64,000 nt of DNA. Origin: UBA2965 sp036526135. GTDB lineage: Bacteria; Pseudomonadota; Gammaproteobacteria; Pseudomonadales; Azotimanducaceae. This document shows, piece by piece, positions 43,058 through 51,938 of this stretch (the stretch's first letter is position 1; the number at the start of each line of letters is the position of its first letter). The notes below the pieces were generated by a model. That model was given only the letters and a program-made list of their open reading frames with translations. It was not told the DNA's origin and did no database searches. The position numbers and the translations under genes were made by a program. The DNA lies in assembly GCA_036526135.1 (NCBI GenBank), contig DATCZA010000023.1, forward strand, positions 96,361 through 160,360, given 5' to 3'.

Positions 43058-44266
43058 CTACCAGGTTGCCGGCAGCGTGCGCACGCCGCGCAGGGTGATC
43101 GTCTGCTTCCAGTCCGGCGTGGCCACGTCGTCCAGCTCTAGATTCGGCAGTCTTTCGAGCAACACGTTCAGGGCCTCGTGGGCCTCGATTCGCGCCAGCT
43201 GCGCCCCCAGACACAGGTGGATGCCTCCGCCGAACGACACCGGCTTGATGCGCTTCCGGGCTATGTCCAGCTCCTCCGGGCGGTCGAACGCCTCGGGGTC
43301 GCGGTTGGCGGCTGCCAGCAGCGCCAGGACGGCGCGCCCGCGCGGCAGGGCAATACCGGCAATCTCGGCGTCTTCCAGCGCGTCCCGGCCCGTCAGCTGC
43401 ACGGAGCTGTCGTAACGCAGGAACTCCTCGACGGCGTTGGGCATGAGCGAGGGGTCTGCGCGCAGCCGGTCGAGCTGGTCCCGGTTCCGGTAGAGGGCGA
43501 TGAGCCCGTTGCCCATCAGGTTTACGGTGGTCTCGTGGCCGGCTGCGAACAGCAAAGAGATGTTCGACGTGAGCTCCTCCTTGCTGAGCTTGCCGTGCTC
43601 GGTCTCGCTCTGCACGAGGGCGGTGATCAGGTCGTCCCTGGGCGCCTGGCGGCGCTCGTCGCACAGCTGCTCGAAGTAACGCTGGCTCTCCGTGGTGCTC
43701 GCGTTTGCCTGAGCGAGCTCTTCCTCCGTCATGGGGCTCGGGTCGATGAGCCGTCCGGAAATGCGCGTGCCCTGCACGAACTCGGCCTGGTCTGCCTTGG
43801 GCACGCCGAGCAGGTCGCATATGACGATGACCGGAAGAGGATGGGTGAACAGGCGGACCAGGTCACCGCTGCCGGCATCGACGAACGCGTCCACGAGCTC
43901 GTTGGCTATGGCTCGAATGCGCGTGCGCATGGCCTCCACCCGCCTCGCGTCGAAAGCCTTGACAACCAGACCCCGCAGGCGGGTGTGGTCGGGCGGGTTC
44001 TTGAGCAGCATGGTGCGCCGTAAATTGGCGATGGCCGGGTTGTTTCGCGCCTGCTCGAGATCGCCCCGGGTCAGCATGGACTCGTCGGCGTGGCCCAGGC
44101 GGCGATCCCGCAGGACCGTCTGCACGTCGGCGTAGCGGGTGAGAATCACCATGTTGGCGTCGGGAAGCTCGAGAACCGGGCTCGTCTCGCGAAGCTGCCG
44201 GTATAGCGGGTAGGGGTCCGCGATGATCTCGGGCGTGAAGATCGATTCGAGGCTCAATTCAGCCAT
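43058..44266 (-). CDS. Cytochrome P450
   Basis: 402-residue soluble bacterial P450. The I-helix oxygen-binding motif is AGHETT, the K-helix ExxR is EEFLR, and the haem loop is FGGGIHLCLG with the thiolate Cys. It resembles macrolide/steroid-type CYP107-like enzymes in length and motifs, but the substrate is unknown. Neighbouring genes (PPOX-type protein, cysteine synthase) do not suggest one, and no ferredoxin gene is nearby. Only 69 bp separate its start from the cysK stop. Confidence 0.93.
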   Translation of the reverse strand: MAELSLESIFTPEIIADPYPLYRQLRETSPVLELPDANMVILTRYADVQTVLRDRRLGHADESMLTRGDLEQARNNPAIANLRRTMLLKNPPDHTRLRGLVVKAFDARRVEAMRTRIRAIANELVDAFVDAGSGDLVRLFTHPLPVIVICDLLGVPKADQAEFVQGTRISGRLIDPSPMTEEELAQANASTTESQRYFEQLCDERRQAPRDDLITALVQSETEHGKLSKEELTSNISLLFAAGHETTVNLMGNGLIALYRNRDQLDRLRADPSLMPNAVEEFLRYDSSVQLTGRDALEDAEIAGIALPRGRAVLALLAAANRDPEAFDRPEELDIARKRIKPVSFGGGIHLCLGAQLARIEAHEALNVLLERLPNLELDDVATPDWKQTITLRGVRTLPATW

Positions 44267-44335
44267 TGTTACTCTCCGTTCGCCCGCCGACCTGCCGGTT
44301 GTCAGGGCAGCTCGGCGGCGTGACTCGGCGGCCGA

Positions 44336-45289
44336 TCACAGGGACTCGAGCCAGTCGTCGTCCGAACCTTCGTTGATGCCCTCGAACATGAAGGTGGAAA
44401 GATACCTTTCTCCGGTGTCCGGCAGCATCACGACGAACACGCTGCCGGGCGCCGCGTCCTCGGCGACGTCCAGGGCCGCGGCGAGCGTCCCCCCGGCGGA
44501 AACGCCGACGAAGATGCCCTCGTTGCGCGCCAGCGCCAGCGCGGTGTCTTTCGCCACGTCCTGATTGACGGGAACGATCGCATCGCACACCTCGGGATTG
44601 AGCACCGCGGGGATGAAGTCGGGCGTCCATCCCTGAATCATGTGCGGGCTCCACTCCTTGCCTGCCAGCATGGATGCCTGCTCTGGCTCGGCGGCGATGA
44701 TCTTCACATCGGGGCGGGCGACCTTGATCACTTCCCCGGCGCCCGTCAGCGTGCCGCCGGTGCCCCAGCCGGTCACCCAGTAGTCCAGCCGGCGCCCGGC
44801 GAAGTCCTTCAGGATCTCGGGGCCGGTGGTGTTTCTGTGGTAGGCCGGATTGGCCGGGTTCTCGAACTGTCGCGCCAGGAACCAGCCGTGCTCGGCAGCC
44901 AGCTCCTCCGCTCGACGGACCATACCGCTGCCGCGCTCTGCGGCGGGTGTGAGAATGACCTTCGCGCCCAGGGCGCGCATGATCTTGCGCCGCTCGATGG
45001 AGAACGTCTCCACCATGGTGGCGACGAACGGATGTCCCGTGGCCGCGCAGACCATGGCGAGCGCGATGCCCGTGTTGCCCGACGTGGCCTCGACCACGGT
45101 CTGTCCCGGCTGCAGCGCGCCGGAGTCCGTGGCGTCCTTGATGATGGCGTAGGCGAGGCGGTCCTTCACGGATGCCAGCGGGTTGAACGCCTCGACCTTC
45201 ACGTACATCTCCACGTGGTCGGGGCCGGTCCGATTGAGCCTGACGATCGGCGTGTTGCCGATGGTCTGCAGGATGTTGTCGTAAATCAT
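44336..45289 (-). CDS. cysK: Cysteine synthase A (O-acetylserine sulfhydrylase)
   Basis: 317-residue PLP enzyme. The PLP lysine is Lys42 in NPLASVKDRLA, phosphate cradle SGNTG and GTGGTLTG, and substrate loop TSGNTGIALAM. The start is ATG 45289 (MIYDNILQTIGNTP); the frame is open 39 bp upstream. The C terminus EGINEGSDDDWLESL is longer than in CysM. Standard for assimilating sulphide into cysteine. Confidence 0.94.
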   Translation of the reverse strand: MIYDNILQTIGNTPIVRLNRTGPDHVEMYVKVEAFNPLASVKDRLAYAIIKDATDSGALQPGQTVVEATSGNTGIALAMVCAATGHPFVATMVETFSIERRKIMRALGAKVILTPAAERGSGMVRRAEELAAEHGWFLARQFENPANPAYHRNTTGPEILKDFAGRRLDYWVTGWGTGGTLTGAGEVIKVARPDVKIIAAEPEQASMLAGKEWSPHMIQGWTPDFIPAVLNPEVCDAIVPVNQDVAKDTALALARNEGIFVGVSAGGTLAAALDVAEDAAPGSVFVVMLPDTGERYLSTFMFEGINEGSDDDWLESL

Positions 45290-45405
45290 CGGGATGCCAC
45301 TCCGTGTGCGAACTTCGCTGCAGCCCACGATACCCCAATGGGGTTTGCCTCATCCAGGTGGGCGTAGCCGGTCGGGGCGTTTCGAGTTCTTCCGGGGCGG
45401 TTCGG

Positions 45406-45960
45406 TCAGCCCTGGTCAGGTTCTGATCGGTCGTCCGGGACCCTCTCGCTGTCCAGCAGCACGCGCATTCGGGAGCGGGCCCGATGCAGCCTGGATTTCA
45501 GAGTGCCCAGCGGAATGTCCGTAAGCTGGTGAATCTCGGTGAGACGGTAGCCCTGCGAATCGTGCAGGAGCAGCACCATCCTCTGCTCGGCGTTCAGAGC
45601 GTTCACGGCGTCCCCCAGGCGTTGGTCGCGGTCCTTGCAGAGGGCCTCCAGCATCGGCTCGGCGGACTCGCCGGGCATGGCGGCATCGAGCTCGTCGGCC
45701 GACCCGACCAGCTGCAGCGGCTGGCGCTTTCGCCGGCGCCGGTCGTCGATGAACTGGTTGTAGACAACGCGGTTGAGCCATGTGGAAAGATCCCGGACGC
45801 CAGCGACTTCGTGCGGCCGTCCGCAGAGCTTGACTACCACGTCCTGCACCAGGTCCTCGGCGTCGTCCGGGTTTTCCGTGAGAACCAGGGCCAGGCGTCG
45901 GAGCCTGCCCAGATGAACCTGCAGCATGGCTGCAAGGGTTTCCCGAGCGGGTTGAGTCAT
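45406..45960 (-). CDS. ECF sigma factor
   Basis: 184-residue sigma-70 family protein. Region 2 contains ENPDDAEDLVQDVVVKLCGRP and LSTWLNRVVYNQFIDDRRRR. Region 4 contains LNAEQRMVLLLHDSQGYRLTEIHQLTDIPLGTLKSRLHRARSRM, a clear helix-turn-helix. The start is ATG 45960. It lies 164 bp downstream of another sigma/membrane-protein pair on the same strand, so two ECF systems are side by side. Confidence 0.9.
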   Translation of the reverse strand: MTQPARETLAAMLQVHLGRLRRLALVLTENPDDAEDLVQDVVVKLCGRPHEVAGVRDLSTWLNRVVYNQFIDDRRRRKRQPLQLVGSADELDAAMPGESAEPMLEALCKDRDQRLGDAVNALNAEQRMVLLLHDSQGYRLTEIHQLTDIPLGTLKSRLHRARSRMRVLLDSERVPDDRSEPDQG

Positions 45961-46124
45961 GGGAGGTTTCGTGGTCCTGATCAAACTGCGATCGCGGATC
46001 AGTGTTGCACCTCGGACCGGCAAAGGCTCGAACGTGTGCCCACAATGGGTGCCTGGCGGAAGGGAAAAGTGTGCGCGAGCCCGCAAAGTTGAGCGAGCGC
46101 GCCGTCGCGATGCGCTCCTTCAGG

Positions 46125-46472
46125 TCAGACGCGGTCGTCCACCAGGGAGAAGAGCCAGGGCGTGAGGATGGCCAGAAGCGCAGCGATGGGCAGGACTCCC
46201 CAGGAAGAGGGCTCAACGGGGGCCTGCTCTGCGAGCAGGCGCAGCAGGTCGGTAAGGCCCGGCAGGGCCAGGGCTGTTGCCAACGAAAGACCCGCTGCCA
46301 TGCTCACCCCCAGGATGGCGGCGCGCAGCCTGGTGCGCCGCTTGAGAGTTCGCATAACCCGGCCAGCCATGTCTGCATCGCCGACCTGCTCGATGTCCTG
46401 TTGGAACGCCTCGCTGAGCAGGGCGTCGAGAGGATCCTTGTGAGGATCGTTGCCAGGATTGGTAGTGCTCAT
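46125..46472 (-). CDS. Putative anti-sigma-like membrane protein
   Basis: 115-residue protein with a polar N terminus (about 1-50, including DMAGRVMRTLKRRTRLR) and two hydrophobic stretches (about 52-75 and 92-110). It overlaps the preceding ECF sigma gene by 4 bp (ATGA), the classic layout for a sigma factor and its anti-sigma. No zinc-binding motif is present, so the role is inferred from position. Confidence 0.6.
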   Translation of the reverse strand: MSTTNPGNDPHKDPLDALLSEAFQQDIEQVGDADMAGRVMRTLKRRTRLRAAILGVSMAAGLSLATALALPGLTDLLRLLAEQAPVEPSSWGVLPIAALLAILTPWLFSLVDDRV

Positions 46473-47020
46473 GCTGCGGCCCCTATGCTGAAGTGCCTGC
46501 GAATCTTGTCTTTTGCCCGGTGGATCTGGGATTTTATCGTACCGTCCGGCGTTTCGAGAACGTCGGCGATTTCTGCGATGCTCAGCCCGTGGCCGTAACT
46601 CAGCAGCAGCACGAGCCGGTCGGCCTCGGGAAGTATCGCCAGCAGACGAGGCAGGTCCGGCAACTCGTCGGCATTTGGCGCCGGGCCCTCGAGCGCCGTC
46701 TGCCCTGCCTCAGCCTCTTCCTCGTATGGGGTTTCACGGCTCGTTCTGGCGGCATGCTTTCTGCGGTGCTGCAGAAAGATGTTGTAGGCCAGCTTGGTGA
46801 GCCAGGCAGCGAAACTGCCCCGCCCGCTGAAGGTTTCCAGCCGGTCCCACGCCCGGAGAAACGTTTCCTGGCAGAGGTCCTCCGCCAGGGCGTGGTCCCT
46901 GATGAAGCGGCGCTGAAGGTGCAGGATGCGCTTCTCGTGCCGCTGGACCAGGCGCTCGAACGCCTGCAGATCCTTCAGCCGAACGACCTGCTGTACCAGG
47001 GTTTCGTCGCTGACCTCCAT
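46469..47020 (-). CDS. ECF sigma factor
   Basis: 183-residue sigma-70 family protein. LQRRFIRDHALAEDLCQETFLRAWDRL and FAAWLTKLAYNIFLQHRRK are region 2. LPEADRLVLLLSYGHGLSIAEIADVLETPDGTIKSQIHRAKDKIRR is region 4. ATG 47020 is taken as start; a GTG one codon earlier is in frame. It is coupled to the membrane-protein gene and lies 18 bp after the DUF6249 gene. Confidence 0.92.
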   Translation of the reverse strand: MEVSDETLVQQVVRLKDLQAFERLVQRHEKRILHLQRRFIRDHALAEDLCQETFLRAWDRLETFSGRGSFAAWLTKLAYNIFLQHRRKHAARTSRETPYEEEAEAGQTALEGPAPNADELPDLPRLLAILPEADRLVLLLSYGHGLSIAEIADVLETPDGTIKSQIHRAKDKIRRHFSIGAAA

Positions 47021-47038
47021 CACGCCATTAGACCACTG

Positions 47039-47401
47039 TCATCCGGCTTTGCGGCGCAGGAAGAACCACATCGCGAGATAGCCGATCCCCAGCAGCAGCG
47101 GGAAGGCAGAAATGGCCATCAGGGGACCCTCCGCGTCCGGCTCGCCGAGAAGCCCTGCAAAAAGGAAAAGCGCGATGCCGATGGCCAGCGAAATGATTCC
47201 GCGACGCAGGTCGCCGTGGCGGGAGTTCAGGGCATCGGAGAGGCCGTCGAGCACCTCGGGCGTCAACTCCTGGCCGCGCTCGATGGCCGCCCGGACCGTG
47301 CTCTGGATTTCCTGGCGGGTCCGGTATCGGAAGTAAAAGGACAGTGAGATGACGGCTCCTATGACGAGGAACAGCGAGATGGGCACGAGAATGTCTTCCA
47401 C
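47039..47401 (-). CDS. DUF6249-like membrane protein
   Basis: 120-residue protein with an N-terminal membrane helix (EDILVPISLFLVIGAVISLSFYF), a central basic helix (RYRTRQEIQSTVRAAIERGQELTPEVLDGL) and two C-terminal helices. This layout is common for small membrane proteins encoded with ECF sigma factors. It is the likely first gene of the cluster 47401-46125. Confidence 0.75.
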   Translation of the reverse strand: MEDILVPISLFLVIGAVISLSFYFRYRTRQEIQSTVRAAIERGQELTPEVLDGLSDALNSRHGDLRRGIISLAIGIALFLFAGLLGEPDAEGPLMAISAFPLLLGIGYLAMWFFLRRKAG

Positions 47402-47621
47402 GATCTGTCTCCGTAATTTTCTGTGGCTCTAACTGGACTGATGCACGTTTTCCGCTTCCGGTTGCATGCCGGGAGCGAAAAGTCGGAGACGGTGGGGGGA
47501 GATGAAGGATGCCCCGGGACCGAGGTGGGGAGAGGGGAGGGCCGGTTCCCGGGGCGTCCAGGGTGAAATGTGCCCCGGACGCTGTGAAAATCACGTGAAC
47601 GCCCGATCACCTGGAGAGCCC

Positions 47622-48197
47622 GTGGCGGATCAGGACCGGAAGAAGTGGGATCAGCGCTATGCGGCCGGCGCTTACGCCGATCGTCCGCACCCCAGCGCCA
47701 TCCTCGCGGATTGGCTGCCCCGGCTTTCCGCCGGTGATGCTCTGGACATCGCCTGCGGGGCGGGCCGCAACGCCCTGCACATGGCTCGCGCTGGTTTTCG
47801 GGTCGATGCCGTTGATGTCTCCGCAGAGGCTCTGGCCAGGGCAGCCTCGGCGGCCGCCGAGGCCGGGCTCGAGGTGAACTGGATGCAGCGCGACCTGGAC
47901 ACCGGCCTGCCCGTGGAGGGGCCCTACGACCTCATCGTCATGATTCGCTACGTCGACGAGTCGCTGCTACGAGCGCTGCCGGCATTGCTGCGCCCTGGCG
48001 GGGTCCTGATCGTCGAGGAGCATCTGACCACCGAAGAGCCGGTGATTGGTCCGCGGGATGCTCGCTTTCGGGTGATGCCGGGCGCGCTGCGCGCCGCGGT
48101 GCCCGATCTCGAGGTGCTCGAGGCAACGGACACGGTTACCGACGACCCCGATGGGCGCAGGGTGGCCCTCGCCCGGCTGGTTGCCAGAAAGCCCTGA
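47622..48197 (+). CDS. SAM-dependent methyltransferase
   Basis: 191-residue class I methyltransferase. The SAM-binding motif is LDIACGAGRNALHMARAG, followed by VDAVDVS (motif II) and GPYDLIVMIRYVDESLL (motif IV). The tail RLVARKP is short. This resembles tellurite-resistance TehB-like/UbiE-like methyltransferases, but the substrate is unknown. The start is GTG 47622 with GGAGAG upstream. Confidence 0.82.
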   Translation: MADQDRKKWDQRYAAGAYADRPHPSAILADWLPRLSAGDALDIACGAGRNALHMARAGFRVDAVDVSAEALARAASAAAEAGLEVNWMQRDLDTGLPVEGPYDLIVMIRYVDESLLRALPALLRPGGVLIVEEHLTTEEPVIGPRDARFRVMPGALRAAVPDLEVLEATDTVTDDPDGRRVALARLVARKP

Positions 48198-48210
48198 GCA
48201 ACCGGCCGGC

Positions 48211-49065
48211 TCAGCCGTCGCCGATCTCCTTCGCCCACTCAACGACGTTGGCATAGCCGTCCAGGACGCGCAGCGCCTCGTCCTCGCCCAGCGTGGGCAG
48301 AGACAGGATTACCCGGTTGACGCCTTTGTCCCGGATGCCGGCCAGGGTGTCGGCGCTGTCCACCACGGTCATCAGGCAGACGTCGATCTCGCTGCGGTCA
48401 CGGCCGCGTTCCTCGCAGAGCCGGTTCAGCAGAGCAAGGCGCTCGTCGAACTCGGGTACCGGGACCGGCAGCCAGCCGTCGCCGTATTCCACGATCCGCT
48501 CCATGGCCCAGGTGGAGGACGCCCCGATGTATATCGGCGGATGGGGCTTCTGCACTGGCTTGGGTTCCACCCAGACGGGATCGAAGTCGACGAACCTGCC
48601 GTGGTACTCGGCATCTTTCTCGGTCCAGCATGCCTTCATGGCCAGGACGTGCTCTCGCAGCACCTTCCAGCGGTCGCCGAACGCCACGCCGTGGTTCTCC
48701 AGCTCCTCGGCGTTCCATCCCGCGCCCACGCCGAACAGGAAGCGTCCGCCCGACAGGGCGTCCAGGGACGCCACCCGTTTTGCCAGGGCGATGGGGTGAT
48801 GCTCCGGGACCAGGCAGATACCGGTGCCGACCCGCAGGTCGGTGGTCACGGCGGCTGCCTGAGCGAGGAACGTGAACGGCTCGTAGCTTTCCCAGTAGAT
48901 GCTCGGCAGGTCGCCGCCTATTGGGTAGGGCGTCCGCCGGGAGGCGGGTATATGGGTGTGCTCCACCACCCACAAGGACTCGAAGCCGCGTTCCTCGGCC
49001 GCTCGGGCAAGGGCCACGGCGGAGATGGAATATTCGGTGGGAAAGTTGGACAGCCCGATCTTCAT
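48211..49065 (-). CDS. LLM class (F420-dependent-type) oxidoreductase
   Basis: 284-residue TIM-barrel flavoprotein of the TIGR03619-like group. MKIGLSNFPTEYSISAVALARAAEERGFESLWVVEHTHIP is its typical start, followed by GTGICLVPEHHPIALAKRVASLDALSGGRFLFGVGAGWN. Named F420-dependent by family, but no F420 genes are visible here and most gammaproteobacteria lack F420, so FMN is possible. It converges on the methyltransferase. Confidence 0.86.
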   Translation of the reverse strand: MKIGLSNFPTEYSISAVALARAAEERGFESLWVVEHTHIPASRRTPYPIGGDLPSIYWESYEPFTFLAQAAAVTTDLRVGTGICLVPEHHPIALAKRVASLDALSGGRFLFGVGAGWNAEELENHGVAFGDRWKVLREHVLAMKACWTEKDAEYHGRFVDFDPVWVEPKPVQKPHPPIYIGASSTWAMERIVEYGDGWLPVPVPEFDERLALLNRLCEERGRDRSEIDVCLMTVVDSADTLAGIRDKGVNRVILSLPTLGEDEALRVLDGYANVVEWAKEIGDG

Positions 49066-49106
49066 GTCGTTGCTCCTCATTGAGTTGAAACGGTCGCCGC
49101 GTGCGC

Positions 49107-50816
49107 TCAGTACCCGGCCACGGACCCGCGGGAGCGTCGGCGGTCGTCGCCGCCCTCCAGCCAGCCGTCGTTCGCTACCACTATGACCTCGGCGTTGCTC
49201 CAGGATGCCCCGCCCTGCTCTATCTCGTGGCCCAGCCAGCGCAGCGCGTTCAGCGTGTCGCGCGAAAAGCTCTGCGGCTCGTAGCGCAGTCGGTCCGGCA
49301 GCCACTGATGATGAATTCGACGGGCGTCCACCGCCGCCTGGGCGTTCATGCCGTGGTCGACCACGTTCATGATGGTCTGCAGCACGGTGCTGATGATGGA
49401 GCGTCCGCCCCGCGCTCCTGTCACCATGAAGAGCTCGCCGTCCTTCAACACGATCGTCGGCGACATGCTCGAGAGCATGCGCTTGCCGGGTGCCGCGAGG
49501 TTGGGTGTGGTGCCGATGCGCCCGCGCTCGTCGGTCAGCCCGGGCACCGGATTGAAATCGCCCATCTCGTTGTTCAGCAGAAAGCCGGCGCCTGGCACCA
49601 CCATCTGGTTGCCGTACCGGCCGTTGAGCGTGTAGGTCAGCGACACGGCGTTGCGCTGGGCGTCCACGACTGAGAAATGGGCCGTATCGTTGCTGGCCGT
49701 CGGCCACTCGAAGGTCTCCGGTGAGGACGTGCCTGCGCGGTTCAGCGAGATCGTTTCGCGCAGCTCGGCGGCGTAGGACTTCGATGTCAGGCGCCGCACG
49801 GGCATGTCCTTGACGAAGTCCGGGTCGGCCAGATACCGCGCGCGATCGGCGAACGTGCGGCGCAACGCCTCGGTGATCAGGTGCAGAGTGCGGGCGGAAC
49901 CGAAGCCCTCCCCGGCGATGTCGTAGCCCTCCAGCAGGTTGAGCGTCTGCACCAGCGCCACGCCGCCCGAGCTGGGCGGCGGCATGGAGACGATCTCGTA
50001 GCCCCGGTACGTGCCGCGGATCGGCTTGCGCTTGACGGCTCGGTAGGACGCCAGATCCCCGGCGGTGATCAGGCCCCCGGTGGAGGCCATCAACGCGACG
50101 ATCTGCTCGGCGATCGGGCCCCGGTAGAATGCGTCGGGACCATCGGCGGCGATGAGTTCCAGGGTTCGGGCCAGATCGCGCTGCACCAGGAGCTCACCGG
50201 GCGCCATGGGCGCGCCGTCTCGGCTGAACTGAGCCAGGGAGGCTGGGTAGGCCTCCATCTGCGGCAGGGTGGCCGCTATGCTGCGGGCCAGGTCCTCGGG
50301 GATGGCGAAACCGTCGCGGGCGAGCCCGATGGCGGGCGCCACCAGCTCTGCCCAGGGCAGGGACCCGTGATCGCGCCATGCCTTGTGCAGGCCGGCGACC
50401 GTTCCCGGCACGCCGGCGGCCACGGGGCCGACGTACTGCCGCGCCGGCGAGTACTCGCCGTCTTCGTCCAGCCACATCTGCGGGTGTGATCCGGTGGGCG
50501 CGGTCTCCCGAAAGTCGTAGGCGTCCGCGCCGCCCTCTTGGGGTTGGTACACCAGGAAACCGCCGCCGCCGATGTTGCCGGCTTCCGGATAGGTCACTGC
50601 CAGCGCAAATGCGGTCGCCACGGCAGCATCGATGGCGTTGCCGCCCGCCCGCAGCACCCGGGCGCCGACGTCCGAGGCGATGGCGCTCTGGGTGACCACC
50701 ATGCCGTGCTGGGCGCGGTGCGCGGCGCTGGCCGCCAGGGCCGTCTGGCCCGTAAGGGCCAGCAGCATTAGCAGCCAGCCGATCCCGTAGTATGCGGTCT
50801 TGGTCTTGGGGATCAT
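49107..50816 (-). CDS. ggt: Gamma-glutamyltransferase
   Basis: 569-residue periplasmic Ntn-hydrolase that cleaves glutathione. A signal peptide (residues about 1-29, ending TALAA) precedes ARHGMVVTQ-type AQHGMVVTQSAIASDVG. The autocatalytic nucleophile is Thr378 in SNDTAHFSVVD, and the glycine-rich PSSGGVAL loop is present. The stop-start junction with the next upstream gene is TGATG-like (one base shared at 50816), so the two are co-translated. Confidence 0.95.
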   Translation of the reverse strand: MIPKTKTAYYGIGWLLMLLALTGQTALAASAAHRAQHGMVVTQSAIASDVGARVLRAGGNAIDAAVATAFALAVTYPEAGNIGGGGFLVYQPQEGGADAYDFRETAPTGSHPQMWLDEDGEYSPARQYVGPVAAGVPGTVAGLHKAWRDHGSLPWAELVAPAIGLARDGFAIPEDLARSIAATLPQMEAYPASLAQFSRDGAPMAPGELLVQRDLARTLELIAADGPDAFYRGPIAEQIVALMASTGGLITAGDLASYRAVKRKPIRGTYRGYEIVSMPPPSSGGVALVQTLNLLEGYDIAGEGFGSARTLHLITEALRRTFADRARYLADPDFVKDMPVRRLTSKSYAAELRETISLNRAGTSSPETFEWPTASNDTAHFSVVDAQRNAVSLTYTLNGRYGNQMVVPGAGFLLNNEMGDFNPVPGLTDERGRIGTTPNLAAPGKRMLSSMSPTIVLKDGELFMVTGARGGRSIISTVLQTIMNVVDHGMNAQAAVDARRIHHQWLPDRLRYEPQSFSRDTLNALRWLGHEIEQGGASWSNAEVIVVANDGWLEGGDDRRRSRGSVAGY

Positions 50817-51367
50817 CAGATCTGGTAGTAGTCGGGCAGATCTTCCCGGCCGATCCGCTCGACGTTGCGGAACGGATCGTGCCCGAAGTAGATGTCCTCG
50901 CCGATGAGCTTGCCGACGGCGTCGGCGGGCCAGACGGTGACCAGCTGGGCGGTGGTCATGAACAGATCGTCGTCCGCCACCCGTTCACCGCCCACGGCGT
51001 CCATTCCCATGGCCTTCAGGGCTGCGCCTTTGTAGACCTGCTTTACCTGCCCTTCGGTAACCACGGCGCCGTCGTCCACCACGATGCGGTCGACGACTAC
51101 CTGGAACTGCTGACCCCCCATGGCGATCATGCCCTTGTAGAAATCCCTGACCGCGTCGCGGCCGTTGAGCACCGACGGCTCGTTGCCCCAGAAATGGTAG
51201 ACGGGCTCCGCGGTCAGCGTTGCCATGAGTGGCTCCAGCGCGCCTTTGATCTCGTGCTCCATGTGGTCGCGCACCTCCAGCAGCAGCTGCTTGTGCCGGG
51301 GATTGGTTTCGGCCGCTGCACGCGCTTCCAGAGGAAGCCAGCTGGCGTACGGGTCGATCTTTGACAT
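50816..51367 (-). CDS. NTF2-like / SnoaL-fold protein
   Basis: 183-residue protein with the cone-shaped NTF2-like fold: HMEHEIKGALEPLMATLTAEPVYHFWGNEPSVLNGRDAVRDFYKGM resembles SnoaL polyketide cyclase and ring-hydroxylating-dioxygenase beta-like proteins. The catalytic role is unknown. It is upstream of and coupled to ggt, and divergent from the MaoC-like genes by 121 bp. Confidence 0.78.
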   Translation of the reverse strand: MSKIDPYASWLPLEARAAAETNPRHKQLLLEVRDHMEHEIKGALEPLMATLTAEPVYHFWGNEPSVLNGRDAVRDFYKGMIAMGGQQFQVVVDRIVVDDGAVVTEGQVKQVYKGAALKAMGMDAVGGERVADDDLFMTTAQLVTVWPADAVGKLIGEDIYFGHDPFRNVERIGREDLPDYYQI

Positions 51368-51488
51368 CTGGGTCTCCTTTGCGGTCTGCAGATGTTACCG
51401 GCCCGACGCGTCAGGCTGAACCGTCCGTTGACCAGGTCCCGGTCATTGGTTTGAATGTTGGTCGCTGGATCAAGAAGGGGAATGTGGC

Positions 51489-51938
51489 ATGACGATGCCG
51501 GACGCGTCCGAAATCGAGGCTCTAGTGGGCCACGAGTTTCCGGGCGGCAAATACACGGTCGCTCACTGGGAGAACTTCCTGCTGACCGAGTGCACGGGCG
51601 CAGAGCAGCTGCCCGAGGGCATGGTGCACCCGGTGGTCATGTTCCACATGCCGATTCTCGGAGCCGGCACGAGCATCGGCGAGATGTTCGCCCTGGGTCA
51701 GGCGGAATCCGATTACTCCATCGGCATCGAGAGCTATGACTGGGAGTTCTTCGGCACGCTGGAGGAGGACGTGGAGTACTCGATCTCCGCACGCGTGACC
51801 GAGGCTGATCGTCGCCGCAGTGGGGATCGCGTCTACGACCGGATCCAGTTTCAGTTCGACGTGGCCGATCCGGGGGGCACCGTCCTCGCCCGGAGCACCA
51901 TCACCTGGACGTATGGGAGGAGCGGCGATGCAAGTTGA
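51489..51938 (+). CDS. MaoC-like dehydratase, N-terminal type (FAS1-like)
   Basis: 149-residue hot-dog fold protein. The N-terminal MaoC-like layout PGGKYTVAHWENFLLTEC, PVVMFHMPILGAGTSIGEMFALGQAESDYSIGIESYDWEFFGTLEEDVEYSISARV resembles subunit A of heterodimeric hydratases. Paired with a second short MaoC-like gene overlapping by 11 bp; such pairs act on enoyl-CoA or polyketide thioesters. Confidence 0.8.
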   Translation: MTMPDASEIEALVGHEFPGGKYTVAHWENFLLTECTGAEQLPEGMVHPVVMFHMPILGAGTSIGEMFALGQAESDYSIGIESYDWEFFGTLEEDVEYSISARVTEADRRRSGDRVYDRIQFQFDVADPGGTVLARSTITWTYGRSGDAS

